Assembly (NCBI GenBank): GCA_021821885.1
Contig: JAKARO010000006.1
Span: forward strand, 1 to 64,000
Length of the DNA: 64,000 bases
Origin: Pseudomonadota bacterium
GTDB taxonomy: Bacteria > Pseudomonadota > Gammaproteobacteria > Acidithiobacillales > Acidithiobacillaceae
Direction: 5' to 3'
Made by a program: the position numbers and the translations under genes. Under the pieces are notes generated by a model that saw only the letters and a list, made by a program, of their open reading frames with translations, was not told the origin of the DNA and ran no database searches. Positions 44,945 through 54,137 of the stretch are shown here, piece by piece. Positions within the stretch are counted from its first letter, which is position 1. The number at the start of each line of letters is the position of its first letter.

Positions 44945-45930
44945 CGGCCTAGCCTTCGGTTCCACCATCGCGCCTGCGGCTGTTCCAGAGACAGATACCT
45001 GGGGTAAGGCCGGTGTTGTGCCAGCGCCATGAGGGCCCCAGGCTTTCCGTTTTTTCCGTGACCGGCTATCTGGATGCCACCAATCCGCAGCACCCAGGCG
45101 ATTCCTGCTGTCGCAGCGCCATCCAGTGCTGCCCGCAACTGCTCTAGACGGGCTTCGGAATCCAGACCTGCCAGAGAAAGACTGTCATAGTCGAGGATCT
45201 GGACCGGACCGGTTTCACTTTCCCTTTTGAGGACCGACAGGCGGGGCAGGGCATAGTCTCCCCGGCTCCAGTCACTTCTGCGCCAGCAGATCCTCAGCAG
45301 GGGTTCAGGAGAATTCCAGGGACGGGTACCCAGTACATCTCCGGAGTTCCCTACCCCGCGGTCGCCGTAGATAGGGCCTGGAGCGTCGTAAGAAACCATG
45401 GAATCTTCCTGGAGGGCCGGAGCCGGAGCCACCCAGGGGCCCGCCGTTTCGCCGATGGGGGCCAGCGTCCGTCCACGCCAGACAAAGGCAAAGGGAAACG
45501 AGGACCCTATTAGAACCGGCGGCAGGGGAGGAAGTCCCCGGCACAGGGGAGGACAGGGAACAGGCAGCAGTACCGCAGTGTGGGCCGGAAGATGGGGAAG
45601 CACCGCACGTTCCGGTCCAAGATGCAGTTCCAGCAACCAGGAAGACCAGACCCTGCGATTTTCCAGACGGAAGAGCAGCGGGCTCCCGGTCTGGGCGTCC
45701 AGAAGCTGCCCGGGCAGAAGCTCGACGCGGATCCCTCCCACGTTGGCAAGGGCAGCAAGGCCGGAAAGGGACATTAGCGCCAGCATCATGGATACCAGCA
45801 GGAAAAGCATGTTGTTGCCGGTATTGACGGCTGCAAATCCAACAGCGAGGGTAAACCCCACGAAAAGCATGCCGGCACGGGAAAGCCGGACGACCCGCCG
45901 GCCGGGTTTCAGGGAACGAAACCCCAGCAT
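44938..45930 (-). CDS. DUF58 membrane protein
   Basis: The 330-residue protein has two N-terminal membrane helices (LSRAGMLFVGFTLAVGFAAV and NNMLFLLVSMMLALMSLSGL) and the DUF58 pattern near RPWNSPEPLLRICWRRSDWSRGDY. DUF58 proteins accompany MoxR ATPases and transglutaminase-like partners. The start overlaps moxR by 22 bp and the end overlaps tgpA by 7 bp. Confidence 0.86.
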   Translation of the reverse strand: MLGFRSLKPGRRVVRLSRAGMLFVGFTLAVGFAAVNTGNNMLFLLVSMMLALMSLSGLAALANVGGIRVELLPGQLLDAQTGSPLLFRLENRRVWSSWLLELHLGPERAVLPHLPAHTAVLLPVPCPPLCRGLPPLPPVLIGSSFPFAFVWRGRTLAPIGETAGPWVAPAPALQEDSMVSYDAPGPIYGDRGVGNSGDVLGTRPWNSPEPLLRICWRRSDWSRGDYALPRLSVLKRESETGPVQILDYDSLSLAGLDSEARLEQLRAALDGAATAGIAWVLRIGGIQIAGHGKNGKPGALMALAQHRPYPRYLSLEQPQARWWNRRLGRW

Positions 45931-46823
45931 TCCTGCATCAGCCGTGCCACCCGGTACCTGCCCCCCTCACCATTTTCCCGGTCAGCCAGGCGGTGGCCCA
46001 GCACTGGCACCGTCACCCGACCCAGGTCTTCCGGCTGGACAAAATCCCGGCCTTCCAGACAGGCCCATGCCTGTGCAACACCCCGAAGGGCCAAAAGTCC
46101 CCGGGGGGAAAGACCTGTCCGGAGTTCCGGATCCCTGCGTGTCCGTTCCGCAATATCCAGAAGCATCGCACGGATTTCCGGTCCGAGAAATACACGGGAG
46201 GCCTCTCCCTGCCAGGCCGCCAGTTCCTCTGCCGCTACGACCGGTTTCATCTGCCCGAGATTCAGGCGTTCACCGAGCAGGAGGCGTTCTTCCGCCATGC
46301 GGGATGGATATCCCAGGGAAATGCTGATGGCAAAACGGTCCAGCTGATTTTCCGGTAAGGGATATACGCCGCTGTATTCCATGGGGTTCTGGGTTGCGAT
46401 CACAAAAAATGGCTCTGGCAGGACATGGGTCGTCCCTTCAATGGACACCTGCTTTTCCGCCATCGCTTCCATAAGTGCGGACTGGCTGCGGGGAGGGGCA
46501 CGGTTGATCTCGTCCACCAGAATCACCTGGTGGAAAATTGGGCCAGGGCGAAAGACAAAGGCACGCTGTGTGGGATCGTAAAAATTGCCGCCGAGCAGAT
46601 CGCCGGGAAGGGTATCCGAGGTCATCTGGATACGCCCAAAATCCATCCCCAGGGAATTGGCCAGAGCCAGTGCCAAAGTGGTTTTTCCCACTCCTGGCAG
46701 GTCTTCCAGCAGGACATGGCCCCGGGCCAGAAGGGCTGCCAGAACCAGACGGGTCTCCTGTTTCTTGTCCAGGAGCACCCGGGACACCTGCTCCAGCAGG
46801 CGCTCCTGCCCAACTCCGGACAT
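45909..46823 (-). CDS. MoxR-family AAA+ ATPase
   Basis: The 304-residue protein has Walker A GVGKTTLA, Walker B ILVDEINRAPPRSQSALMEAM and sensor 1 FFVIATQNPMEYSGVYPLPENQLDRF. MoxR ATPases act as chaperones for partner proteins, here presumably DUF58 and the transglutaminase. The ATG overlaps the gcvPB stop by one base, tying this envelope module to the glycine cleavage genes. Confidence 0.92.
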   Translation of the reverse strand: MSGVGQERLLEQVSRVLLDKKQETRLVLAALLARGHVLLEDLPGVGKTTLALALANSLGMDFGRIQMTSDTLPGDLLGGNFYDPTQRAFVFRPGPIFHQVILVDEINRAPPRSQSALMEAMAEKQVSIEGTTHVLPEPFFVIATQNPMEYSGVYPLPENQLDRFAISISLGYPSRMAEERLLLGERLNLGQMKPVVAAEELAAWQGEASRVFLGPEIRAMLLDIAERTRRDPELRTGLSPRGLLALRGVAQAWACLEGRDFVQPEDLGRVTVPVLGHRLADRENGEGGRYRVARLMQECWGFVP

Positions 46824-48241
46824 TACCCTGCGACTTCCAGGCGACGGGCGGCCAAAGCTTCATCCAGGCGTTTGACCGGCAGATGGTGAGGAGCCCCGAA
46901 CAGGATCTCCGGAGTTTCCATCGCCTCACGGCGGATTTTGGCCATCACTGCAACGAACCGGTCCAGGGTCGCCCGGCTTTCCGTTTCCGTAGGTTCGACC
47001 AGAAGACATTCCGGAACCAGCTGCGGGAAATAGACCGTCGGTGCATGTATGCCAAAATCCAGTAGACGCTTGACGACATCCAGGGCCCGGACGCCGGTGG
47101 TCTCGCGCAGGTCCTGCAGACTAAGCACAAATTCATGGCCTGCCCGCCGCTGCGGGAACGCGGCCAGATAGCCGGCCCGCTGCAGTTCCTTCAGGAGATA
47201 GTTGGCATTGAGCGCAGCGTAGGCCGAGACCCTCCGCAGGCCCTTGGCACCCAGGCGGCGGATATAGGCATGAGCACGCAGAAGCACGGCAACGCTGCCC
47301 CCATAGCCGCCCAGCTGGCCAATGCTATCTGGATGGTTACGCCTAGTTTCCCAGCACCACCCGCAGCTGTCGCGGCCTACCCGGGGAACGGGGAGATAGG
47401 GTTCCAAGGCAGCGGACACGGCAACCACCCCTGATCCTGGTCCTCCGCCCCCATGGGGGGTCGCAAAGGTTTTGTGCAGGTTGAGGTGCATAGCGTCAAA
47501 ACCCATGACCCCGGGTTTTACCCGACCGAGGATCGCGTTCAGGTTGGCACCATCGTAGTAGAGCAGTCCCCCTGCGGCATGGACGCGTCTGGCCACCTCT
47601 GCAATCTGGCGTTCGAATGTCCCCAGCACCGAAGGATTGGTCAGCATAATACCAGCAACATCGGGGCCCAAGGCACGATCAAGGGCCTCCAGATCCATAT
47701 CTCCCTCTGGACCACAGGGAATTTCCGAGACATCAAACCCGGCCATGCGCGCACTGGCCGGATTGGTGCCATGCGCCCCTTGGGGAATCAGGAATCGGGT
47801 CCGCCCTGAATCACCCAGACGCCTGTGGTACGCCCGGATCATGGCCACACCCGCAAGTTCCCCCTGGGCTCCGGCCGCGGGCGTCAGGCTGGCTGCCGCC
47901 ATGCCCGTCAGGGCTGTCAGCCATTCCTGCAGCTCCCAGAGACACTGCAGCAGTCCCTGCTGCGCCCGGGCCGGTGTGGCGGGGTGAAGTCTGGAAAAGC
48001 CACGCTGAACCGCCAGTTCATGGGCAATACGGGGATTGTATTTCATGGTACAGGAACCCAGGGGATAAAACTGGGTATCAACGGAAAAATTCTGCTGGCT
48101 CAGGCGGGTGTAATGGCGCAGCACTTCCAGTTCCGAAGGATTGGGCAGGGGGAGCCGGCCCTGGCGCAGCAGGGACACTGGAATCCCTTCTGGCGGTTCC
48201 CGTTCTGGACGCTTGTGATCCAGGCCGAAGATCAGTTCCAT
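46823..48241 (-). CDS. gcvPB: Glycine dehydrogenase (decarboxylating) subunit 2
   Basis: The 472-residue PLP enzyme subunit carries the PLP-lysine motif NLHKTFATPHGGGGPG and the N-terminal LGSCTMKYNPR. With subunit 1 it forms the P-protein, decarboxylating glycine and passing the aminomethyl group to GcvH. The split P-protein is common in many bacteria. It overlaps gcvPA by 10 bp. Confidence 0.95.
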   Translation of the reverse strand: MELIFGLDHKRPEREPPEGIPVSLLRQGRLPLPNPSELEVLRHYTRLSQQNFSVDTQFYPLGSCTMKYNPRIAHELAVQRGFSRLHPATPARAQQGLLQCLWELQEWLTALTGMAAASLTPAAGAQGELAGVAMIRAYHRRLGDSGRTRFLIPQGAHGTNPASARMAGFDVSEIPCGPEGDMDLEALDRALGPDVAGIMLTNPSVLGTFERQIAEVARRVHAAGGLLYYDGANLNAILGRVKPGVMGFDAMHLNLHKTFATPHGGGGPGSGVVAVSAALEPYLPVPRVGRDSCGWCWETRRNHPDSIGQLGGYGGSVAVLLRAHAYIRRLGAKGLRRVSAYAALNANYLLKELQRAGYLAAFPQRRAGHEFVLSLQDLRETTGVRALDVVKRLLDFGIHAPTVYFPQLVPECLLVEPTETESRATLDRFVAVMAKIRREAMETPEILFGAPHHLPVKRLDEALAARRLEVAG

Positions 48242-49602
48242 GCCAGCCGCCCCTCCTGGAGAATCTGCCGTATCGCAGCCGCGTACTCTTCAAGGTCCTG
48301 GTCATCCAGCAGTTCGGTGCAGGCGACCAGCATATCTCCGTCTTCTCCCATCCCCCAGTCCTGCAGCGGGATTCCGGCCAGAATCCCTGCTTCCAGCAGC
48401 CGATCCTGCAGGTACCTGGCCGGAAGGGGAAACCGGACAGCAAATTCCTGGAAAATGGGACCCGGACAGGTCCCCTGAACCCCTGGAATATCAAGAAGCA
48501 GAGACTGGAGCCGCACCGCCAGACGGTGGCTCTCCCAAGCCGCCTGCTGGAGGCCATCCGCGCCCAGGGCCCCCATATGGATGGTGGCGGCTGTCACCAG
48601 CAGGCCCTGGCTGGTGCAGATGTTGCTGGTGGCCTTTCCCCTCCGGATATGCTGTTCCCGTGCCTGCAGGGTCAGACAGTACCCTTCCCTGCCTTCCCGG
48701 TCCACGGTTTTCGCAACCAGACGACCTGGCAGTTGCCGGACATGATCCCGGCGGCAGGCCAGAAAGCCCAGATAGGGCCCTCCACCGGACAGGGGCACCC
48801 CCAGCGGCTGGGCTTCCCCAACCGCAATATCCACTCCCCGCTCTCCCCATTCCACCGGAGGTTTGAGCATAGCAAGGGCATAGGGGCTGCAGACCGCGAT
48901 ACGCAGAAGCCCCTGCTGTTCTGCCCACAGGCTAAGGGTATCCACATCTTCCAGCACGCCGAAGATGCCGATCTGGGGAATGATCATGGCCGCAGGCTCC
49001 CGTTCATCCAGCCCCTGTTCCGGAAGGATCAGCCGGCCGGTTCCAGGATCCATGGGCAGCAAAACAAGCTGGATATCCTGGAGGCCGAGAATGGTTTCGA
49101 GGACCGCCCGCCAGTGGGGCCAGAGGGTGGCGGGTACAAGGATGGCCCTGTTTCGGTCCTGCCGCAGGCGGAGGGCCATCAGACAGGCTTCTGCCAGAGC
49201 GGTAGGGCCATCGTGCAAGGAGGCATTGCTGATGTCCATTCCGGTCAGGCGGGTTATGCAGCTCTGGAATTCATACAGCGTCTGAAGCGTTCCCTGGCTG
49301 GCTTCTGGCTGATAGGGAGTATAGGCAGAATAAAATTCCCCCCGGCCGGCAATTTCCCAGACCAGGGCAGGGATATGGTGCGCATAGACCCCTCCACCGG
49401 CAAAGCACCGCAAGTCCGGCTGCTGCGCCGCCCGATGCTCCATTTCCCGGCGTAGGGCCCGCTCGGAAATCCCATCCGGGATTTCCAGGACATCGCACTG
49501 CAGGGCGGCGGGGATCTCATCGAACAGGGCGTCCAGGGAATCCAGACCAACGGTGGCCAGCATGACCGCCGTTTCATCCGGGTCGTGGGGGATATATGGC
49601 AT
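48232..49602 (-). CDS. gcvPA: Glycine dehydrogenase (decarboxylating) subunit 1
   Basis: The 456-residue partner of GcvPB has the typical YTPYQPEASQGTLQTLYEFQS and SLHDGPTALAEACLMA segments. It lies 3 bp after gcvH. Together the four gcv genes recycle glycine to CO2, ammonia and methylene-THF, which can serve photorespiratory glycine made by RuBisCO oxygenation. The L-protein (lipoamide dehydrogenase) is not in the window. Confidence 0.95.
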   Translation of the reverse strand: MPYIPHDPDETAVMLATVGLDSLDALFDEIPAALQCDVLEIPDGISERALRREMEHRAAQQPDLRCFAGGGVYAHHIPALVWEIAGRGEFYSAYTPYQPEASQGTLQTLYEFQSCITRLTGMDISNASLHDGPTALAEACLMALRLRQDRNRAILVPATLWPHWRAVLETILGLQDIQLVLLPMDPGTGRLILPEQGLDEREPAAMIIPQIGIFGVLEDVDTLSLWAEQQGLLRIAVCSPYALAMLKPPVEWGERGVDIAVGEAQPLGVPLSGGGPYLGFLACRRDHVRQLPGRLVAKTVDREGREGYCLTLQAREQHIRRGKATSNICTSQGLLVTAATIHMGALGADGLQQAAWESHRLAVRLQSLLLDIPGVQGTCPGPIFQEFAVRFPLPARYLQDRLLEAGILAGIPLQDWGMGEDGDMLVACTELLDDQDLEEYAAAIRQILQEGRLAWN

Positions 49603-49605
49603 TGC

Positions 49606-49989
49606 CTACTGCCCTGCCAGGGCTAGGTAGGCTGCAGAGTCCAGTAGCCTGTTCCACGCCTCAGCCCCCGTTTCCACCACAAAAATCCACCCCTTTCCAT
49701 AGGGATCCTCATTGAGCCACTGCGGGTTCCCGGCCACTTCCGCGTTCTGTTCGATCACCTGTCCCGACAGTGGCGAAAAGAGATCCGAGGCCGCCTTGAC
49801 GGATTCGAGGACTCCACAGGGTTCTCCGGCCACAACGATTCGGCCAGGTTCCGGCCCCTCGACATAGACCACGTCGCCCAGAAGTTCCTGGGCGTGATCG
49901 GTAATCCCGATCCGGAACCGCCCGTTTCCTAAATCTTCCACCCATTCATGGGTATCGCTGTACCGCAGATTTTCGGGAATCCTGCTCAT
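49606..49989 (-). CDS. gcvH: Glycine cleavage system H protein
   Basis: The 127-residue lipoyl carrier has the lipoylation site Lys65 in LESVKAASDLFSP and the N-terminal SDTHEWVED. It shuttles the aminomethyl group between the P, T and L proteins. The ATG overlaps the gcvT stop (ATGA). Confidence 0.97.
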   Translation of the reverse strand: MSRIPENLRYSDTHEWVEDLGNGRFRIGITDHAQELLGDVVYVEGPEPGRIVVAGEPCGVLESVKAASDLFSPLSGQVIEQNAEVAGNPQWLNEDPYGKGWIFVVETGAEAWNRLLDSAAYLALAGQ

Positions 49990-51116
49990 TGTCCTTGCTC
50001 CTGAGGGTAAAAAGCCTGTGCCTGGCCGTTACGCCAGAAGGGAGGATTCACTACCATGGCCCGGTGGGCCTGTCCGCGGATAGAAACCTGGACCCGTGCT
50101 CCCGGGCCGTATCCCGCTACAACTCTGGCCAGGGCGATTCCCCGCCGCAGACTGGGTGAGAAGAGACCACTTGTGACGGTACCCAGGAGTTCCCCGCAGG
50201 CAGACAGAACAGGATAGCCATGCCGCGGGATGCCCTCCTCCAGCACAAGGCCTACCAGTTTCCAGGCAATGCCCTGCTGCCGCTCCCAAAGGACGGTTTC
50301 GCGTCCCAGGAACTCCCTCCCGGGATCATTCAGATCCACGGTGGCCGAAAGAGCGCTCCTGTCCGGTGTGTCTCCGCTGTCCATATCCTGTCCATACAGT
50401 TTGAGACCTGCCTCAAGGCGCAGGCTGTCGCGGGCGGCCAGACCGGCGGGCTGGACTCCGGAGGAAAGAAGGGCATCGGCTAGCGGAAGCAGTTTTTCGG
50501 AAAATCCCAGGATTTCCACTCCATCTTCCCCGGTATATCCAGTACGTGCAATAAAAAGTCCTGGCCCGGCTGCCATGCCCGTAAAGCGCGGAAGTACGTC
50601 CAGGTCCGGCATCCCCAACAGTCCGGAAAAGCGGGCGCACGCTCCAGGACCCTGGCAGGCCAGGATGCCCCAGTCTGTCCTGGGCCGAAATCCAGCCTCC
50701 CATCCCCGGACCTCTGCAAGGTGGCGCAGATGGACCTGGTCTTCTGCAGACTGGGACGCATTGAGAACCAGGCGGTACCTGTTTCCGTCCAGGGCATAGA
50801 CCATGAGATCGTCCAGGATGCCGCCGTCCTCCTGCAGAAGTGTCGTGTAAAGCGCTTTTCCCGGACGCCCGTCCAGACGCGCCACATCGTTTGCCAGGGC
50901 AAGGCGGAGCAGCCTCCGGGCGTCCGGTCCCTCCAGATCCAGCACCATCATATGGGAAACATCAAAAAGCCCGGCATCCTGACGCACGGCCGCATGTTCG
51001 GTCAGGGCAGAACCATAATGAAGGGGCATTTCCCATCCGGCAAAAGCCGCCATCCGGGCACCGTGGGCCAGATGCCAGCCGTGCAGGGACGTTTCCTGCA
51101 GCGCCCCACCAGTCAT
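49986..51116 (-). CDS. gcvT: Glycine cleavage system T protein (aminomethyltransferase)
   Basis: The 376-residue enzyme carries GWEMPLHYGSALTEHAAVRQDAGLFDVSHM, the folate-binding start typical of GcvT, and later RTGYTGEDGVEI. It transfers the methylene group to tetrahydrofolate and releases ammonia. It overlaps the HugZ-like gene by 4 bp. Confidence 0.95.
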   Translation of the reverse strand: MTGGALQETSLHGWHLAHGARMAAFAGWEMPLHYGSALTEHAAVRQDAGLFDVSHMMVLDLEGPDARRLLRLALANDVARLDGRPGKALYTTLLQEDGGILDDLMVYALDGNRYRLVLNASQSAEDQVHLRHLAEVRGWEAGFRPRTDWGILACQGPGACARFSGLLGMPDLDVLPRFTGMAAGPGLFIARTGYTGEDGVEILGFSEKLLPLADALLSSGVQPAGLAARDSLRLEAGLKLYGQDMDSGDTPDRSALSATVDLNDPGREFLGRETVLWERQQGIAWKLVGLVLEEGIPRHGYPVLSACGELLGTVTSGLFSPSLRRGIALARVVAGYGPGARVQVSIRGQAHRAMVVNPPFWRNGQAQAFYPQEQGQ

Positions 51117-51838
51117 GATCGGGGGCCGGTATCCACCGCCCGGTGGGCCAGGGTCGCCAGAGTCTCCCGCCAGCCCCGGGGATTCTTCACCGGCTCCGGA
51201 AAGTCAAAGCGCAGACGCCGGTTTTCCCATTCAAGGTCTCCACCCTCACTGTCCAGGGCCAGCAGCCGCACCCCCTCTCCGGGATCTTCTCCGGAAAACA
51301 GCTGCCAGTAGTGGCGTAGGGCCTCTACGTGATCGGCATTCATGTGCGCAACGGCAGCGGCCTCCTCCAGGGCAAGGTCCCGGGGATTGTCTTCGAGCAG
51401 GACGCTTCCCTCTGCGGTAATCCATCCCATTTCCCCGAATCCGCCAATCCAGCGGATGCGCCGGATCTCCAGTCGGTAGAAATGAAAATCGGGCATATCC
51501 AGATAGACCTCCGCGGACGGCAGCAGACACATGAGCCGGCCTTCCAGGGCAGGATCCGGTTCCTCGCGCCGGATCTCGCCCATAAAAGCGGCACGGGAGC
51601 ATTCCATAAGATCCGGTCCAGAATCCCAGACCAGCAGGGAGGCACGGGGGTCCTGGCGTAGATAGCGGCTATGCACCGCCAGATCCGAAAACAGGAACCA
51701 CGGAGAGCCCTGCTGGTCACAGGCGTAATGGACCACAGACGCATAGGGAGTCCCACCCTCACCGAGGGTACTTACGGTTGCCTGATAGTGGCTACGGAGA
51801 AAACGGCGGATAGAACTGCTGCTGCCATCCATGGCCAT
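51113..51838 (-). CDS. HugZ-like pyridoxamine-phosphate-oxidase-fold protein
   Basis: The 241-residue protein has an N-terminal split-barrel flavin/heme-binding fold (RSHYQATVSTLGEGGTPYASVV) and a C-terminal DUF2470 domain with the hallmark AHMNADHVEALRHYW. Relatives include heme-utilising HugZ/HutZ, but many are uncharacterised FMN proteins. Its start overlaps the yajQ stop as TGATG. Confidence 0.82.
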   Translation of the reverse strand: MAMDGSSSSIRRFLRSHYQATVSTLGEGGTPYASVVHYACDQQGSPWFLFSDLAVHSRYLRQDPRASLLVWDSGPDLMECSRAAFMGEIRREEPDPALEGRLMCLLPSAEVYLDMPDFHFYRLEIRRIRWIGGFGEMGWITAEGSVLLEDNPRDLALEEAAAVAHMNADHVEALRHYWQLFSGEDPGEGVRLLALDSEGGDLEWENRRLRFDFPEPVKNPRGWRETLATLAHRAVDTGPRS

Positions 51839-52323
51839 CAGTCCCGGAAATTGGAAAACTGGAGGGGCAGCCCAAAATCTTCACCCCGCAACGCAGCAAT
51901 GGCTGCCTGAAGGTCGTCCCGGCTCTTCCCGGTCACACGAAGCTGCTCACCCTGGAGGCTCGCCTGCACCTTGAGCCGCATGTCTTTCAGGACCTTTACC
52001 ATCTGTTTCCCTGCATCGGCTGCAATGCCAGCCTTCAGCACGCAGACCTGGCGTTCCAAGCTACCTCCGGCCGGCTGCACGCGACCCACTTCCAGTGCCT
52101 TCAGGTCCACGCCACGTTTGACCAGCCTTGCAGAGAACAGGTCCAGCATCTGGCCGAGCTTGTACTCGTCTTCGGCCAGCAGCGTCAGTTCATGTTCTTT
52201 CCGCTCAATACTGGCCCGACTGCCCTTGAAGTCATAGCGGGTGCCAATTTCCTTGCGGGTAGTGTGCAGGGCATTGTCGACCTCCTGCAAGTCAACTTCG
52301 GAAACCACATCGAAACTGGGCAT
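51838..52323 (-). CDS. YajQ family nucleotide-binding protein
   Basis: The 161-residue protein matches the family from end to end: [46 protein letters not shown] and [17 protein letters not shown]. YajQ proteins bind nucleotides, cyclic di-GMP in some pathogens, and RNA. It lies 3 bp after moaE. Confidence 0.95.
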   Translation of the reverse strand: MPSFDVVSEVDLQEVDNALHTTRKEIGTRYDFKGSRASIERKEHELTLLAEDEYKLGQMLDLFSARLVKRGVDLKALEVGRVQPAGGSLERQVCVLKAGIAADAGKQMVKVLKDMRLKVQASLQGEQLRVTGKSRDDLQAAIAALRGEDFGLPLQFSNFRD

Positions 52324-52326
52324 GGG

Positions 52327-52797
52327 CTATCTTTCCTCCAGGACGCCGGGATGGACATGGCCGTGCCGGGTACCGGCACGGCAACCGGGGCAGTCGGTAA
52401 CCCACCTGGCGCCCGCGGGCGTAATTTCTTTCTTCCAGAAAGGGGCCGACACCTTCAGCACATCAATCAGGAAGCGGCAGGCATCAAAGGCAGCAGCACG
52501 GTGCAGGGACCAGACAGCCACCAGAACAATGGGATCTTCGGGTTCCATATGGCCATACCGGTGAATGACCAGCGAATCGAGTATGTCGTAGCGCTTCATG
52601 GCGGTGCGGCTCACCCGCTCCAGTTCTTTCTCGGTCATGCCAGGATAATGCTCAATTTCCATGGCCAGAATATCGCTGGCGTCACTGTAATCCCGGACCG
52701 TGCCCACAAAAGCGGCCATAGCTCCAGCGCCCCTCGGGCCTGACTTCCGGAGATCGTGATCAAGATCAAAGGGTTCTACCTGTACCCTGACCGCCAC
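52327..52797 (-). CDS. moaE: Molybdopterin synthase catalytic subunit
   Basis: The 156-residue protein has GAMAAFVGTVRDYSD, the catalytic Lys region FWKKEITPAGARWV and the central VVWSLHRAAAFDA-type core. With MoaD it inserts dithiolene sulfur into precursor Z. It follows moaD by 1 bp. The other moa genes are elsewhere. Confidence 0.95.
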   Translation of the reverse strand: MAVRVQVEPFDLDHDLRKSGPRGAGAMAAFVGTVRDYSDASDILAMEIEHYPGMTEKELERVSRTAMKRYDILDSLVIHRYGHMEPEDPIVLVAVWSLHRAAAFDACRFLIDVLKVSAPFWKKEITPAGARWVTDCPGCRAGTRHGHVHPGVLEER

Positions 52798-52798
52798 G

Positions 52799-53041
52799 TC
52801 AGCCTCCGGTCACTGGAGGAAAAAAGGCGATCTCATCTCCCTCAGCCACCGGTTCTGAAAAGGGTACATGGACCTGGTTGCGTGCGGCTAGAAGATGGCC
52901 TCCCGAAATGGCAGTTCCGCTAACCCTTTCCACCTCCGAGAGGATATCCCCAACGGTCACCGTCCCTTCCGGAAGGGGCAGTTCCATACCCGGGCAGTTC
53001 AGAAGCTCCCGGACACTTGCAAAAAACTTGACGTGGATCAT
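52799..53041 (-). CDS. moaD: Molybdopterin synthase sulfur-carrier subunit
   Basis: The 80-residue ubiquitin-fold protein ends in the thiocarboxylated Gly-Gly (FFPPVTGG). The start at MIHVKFFASVREL is the family norm; the ORF-track extension covers the intergenic inverted repeat. It is the first gene of an 11-gene minus-strand train reaching tgpA. Confidence 0.93.
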   Translation of the reverse strand: MIHVKFFASVRELLNCPGMELPLPEGTVTVGDILSEVERVSGTAISGGHLLAARNQVHVPFSEPVAEGDEIAFFPPVTGG

Positions 53042-53082
53042 GGGCTCGCGCAACCTTCCCGACTCTACCGGATGATGGTAGA

Positions 53083-53118
53083 CGCTGCCTGGCAGGCTGG
53101 CAAGACTGCCAGGCAGCG
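53083..53118. repeat. 13-bp perfect inverted repeat between moaD and sohB
   Basis: CGCTGCCTGGCAG and CTGCCAGGCAGCG are separated by 10 bp in the 109-bp divergent intergenic region. Each arm is itself nearly palindromic. No U-tract lies on either side, so it could be an operator or a structured 5' UTR for one of the two genes. Confidence 0.75.
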
Positions 53119-53150
53119 GGTTACGGATTACGGACCGGAGGCGCACCCGT

Positions 53151-54137
53151 ATGCTGCAGCACTATTTTCTGTTTCTGGCAGAAACAGCCACCCTCGTTGT
53201 GGCCCTGCTGCTTCTGGCTGCAGGATTCGTGGGACTCGGCCGACGCAGGGGCCGGGGCGGTGCCAGCGGGATACAGATCACAGATCTCCGTCAGGAACTG
53301 CACCAGCATGGCGCCCAGGTGCTCCATGCCCGACTGGGGCGGAAAAGCGCCAAAACCGCGCTCCGCAAGCTGAAAAAACAGGACCGGGACATTGCAAGGA
53401 CTGAAGGCCCCTGCACCTATGTCCTGGATTTCCGGGGCGATCTGCGGGCATCAGCCCTCGGCGCGCTGCGGGAGGAAATCAGCACCCTCCTTGCCATCCG
53501 CCAGAACGGTGACCGGGTGTATGTCCGGCTGGAAAGCGGGGGTGGCATGGTCAATGCCTACGGCCTGGCAGCAGCCCAGCTCCTGCGCCTGCGGAATGCC
53601 AGTATCCCTCTCACGGTGCTGGTGGACAGCGTGGCAGCCAGTGGTGGCTACCTGATGGCAGCTGTCGCAGACGAGATTGTCGCCAGCCCTTTCGCTATCC
53701 TGGGCTCCATAGGTGTCATTGCCCAAGTCCCGAATTTCCACCGCTGGCTCCGGGAACGCCACATTGATTTCGAGCAGTTTACCGCCGGCCGGTTCAAGCG
53801 GACCGTAAGCCTCTTTGGAGAAAACACCGAGGCCGGAAGACAGAAACTTCGGGAAGATCTCGAAAACATCCACGCGCATTTCCGCGAACTGGTTGGACGG
53901 TTCCGCCCCCAGGTCGACCTGGAAAAAGTCGCCACAGGGGAAACCTGGCTGGGCAGCCAGGCACTGGAGCTGGGACTTGTGGACAGACTGGCCACCAGTG
54001 ATGCTGAGATCCTGCAGGCCGCAGAAACCGGACGGGTCCTGCGGTTGCAGCACTTCCGCCGGCAGAGCCTTACCCAGAGGCTCGGGATGCGGGCCCAGGG
54101 GGTCTGGGAAGGTCTCTGGAAACCGCCGGTATTCTAG
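53151..54137 (+). CDS. SohB-like inner-membrane serine protease (S49 family)
   Basis: The 328-residue protein has an N-terminal membrane helix (ETATLVVALLLLAAGFVGLG) and a single S49 protease domain with catalytic Ser164 (DSVAASGGYL) and Lys216 (RFKRTVSLFGENT). The N-terminal region and basic linker match SohB more than SppA. It acts on the membrane or periplasmic side; substrates are unknown. It ends in a CTAG stop shared with the convergent DUF423 gene. Confidence 0.87.
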   Translation: MLQHYFLFLAETATLVVALLLLAAGFVGLGRRRGRGGASGIQITDLRQELHQHGAQVLHARLGRKSAKTALRKLKKQDRDIARTEGPCTYVLDFRGDLRASALGALREEISTLLAIRQNGDRVYVRLESGGGMVNAYGLAAAQLLRLRNASIPLTVLVDSVAASGGYLMAAVADEIVASPFAILGSIGVIAQVPNFHRWLRERHIDFEQFTAGRFKRTVSLFGENTEAGRQKLREDLENIHAHFRELVGRFRPQVDLEKVATGETWLGSQALELGLVDRLATSDAEILQAAETGRVLRLQHFRRQSLTQRLGMRAQGVWEGLWKPPVF

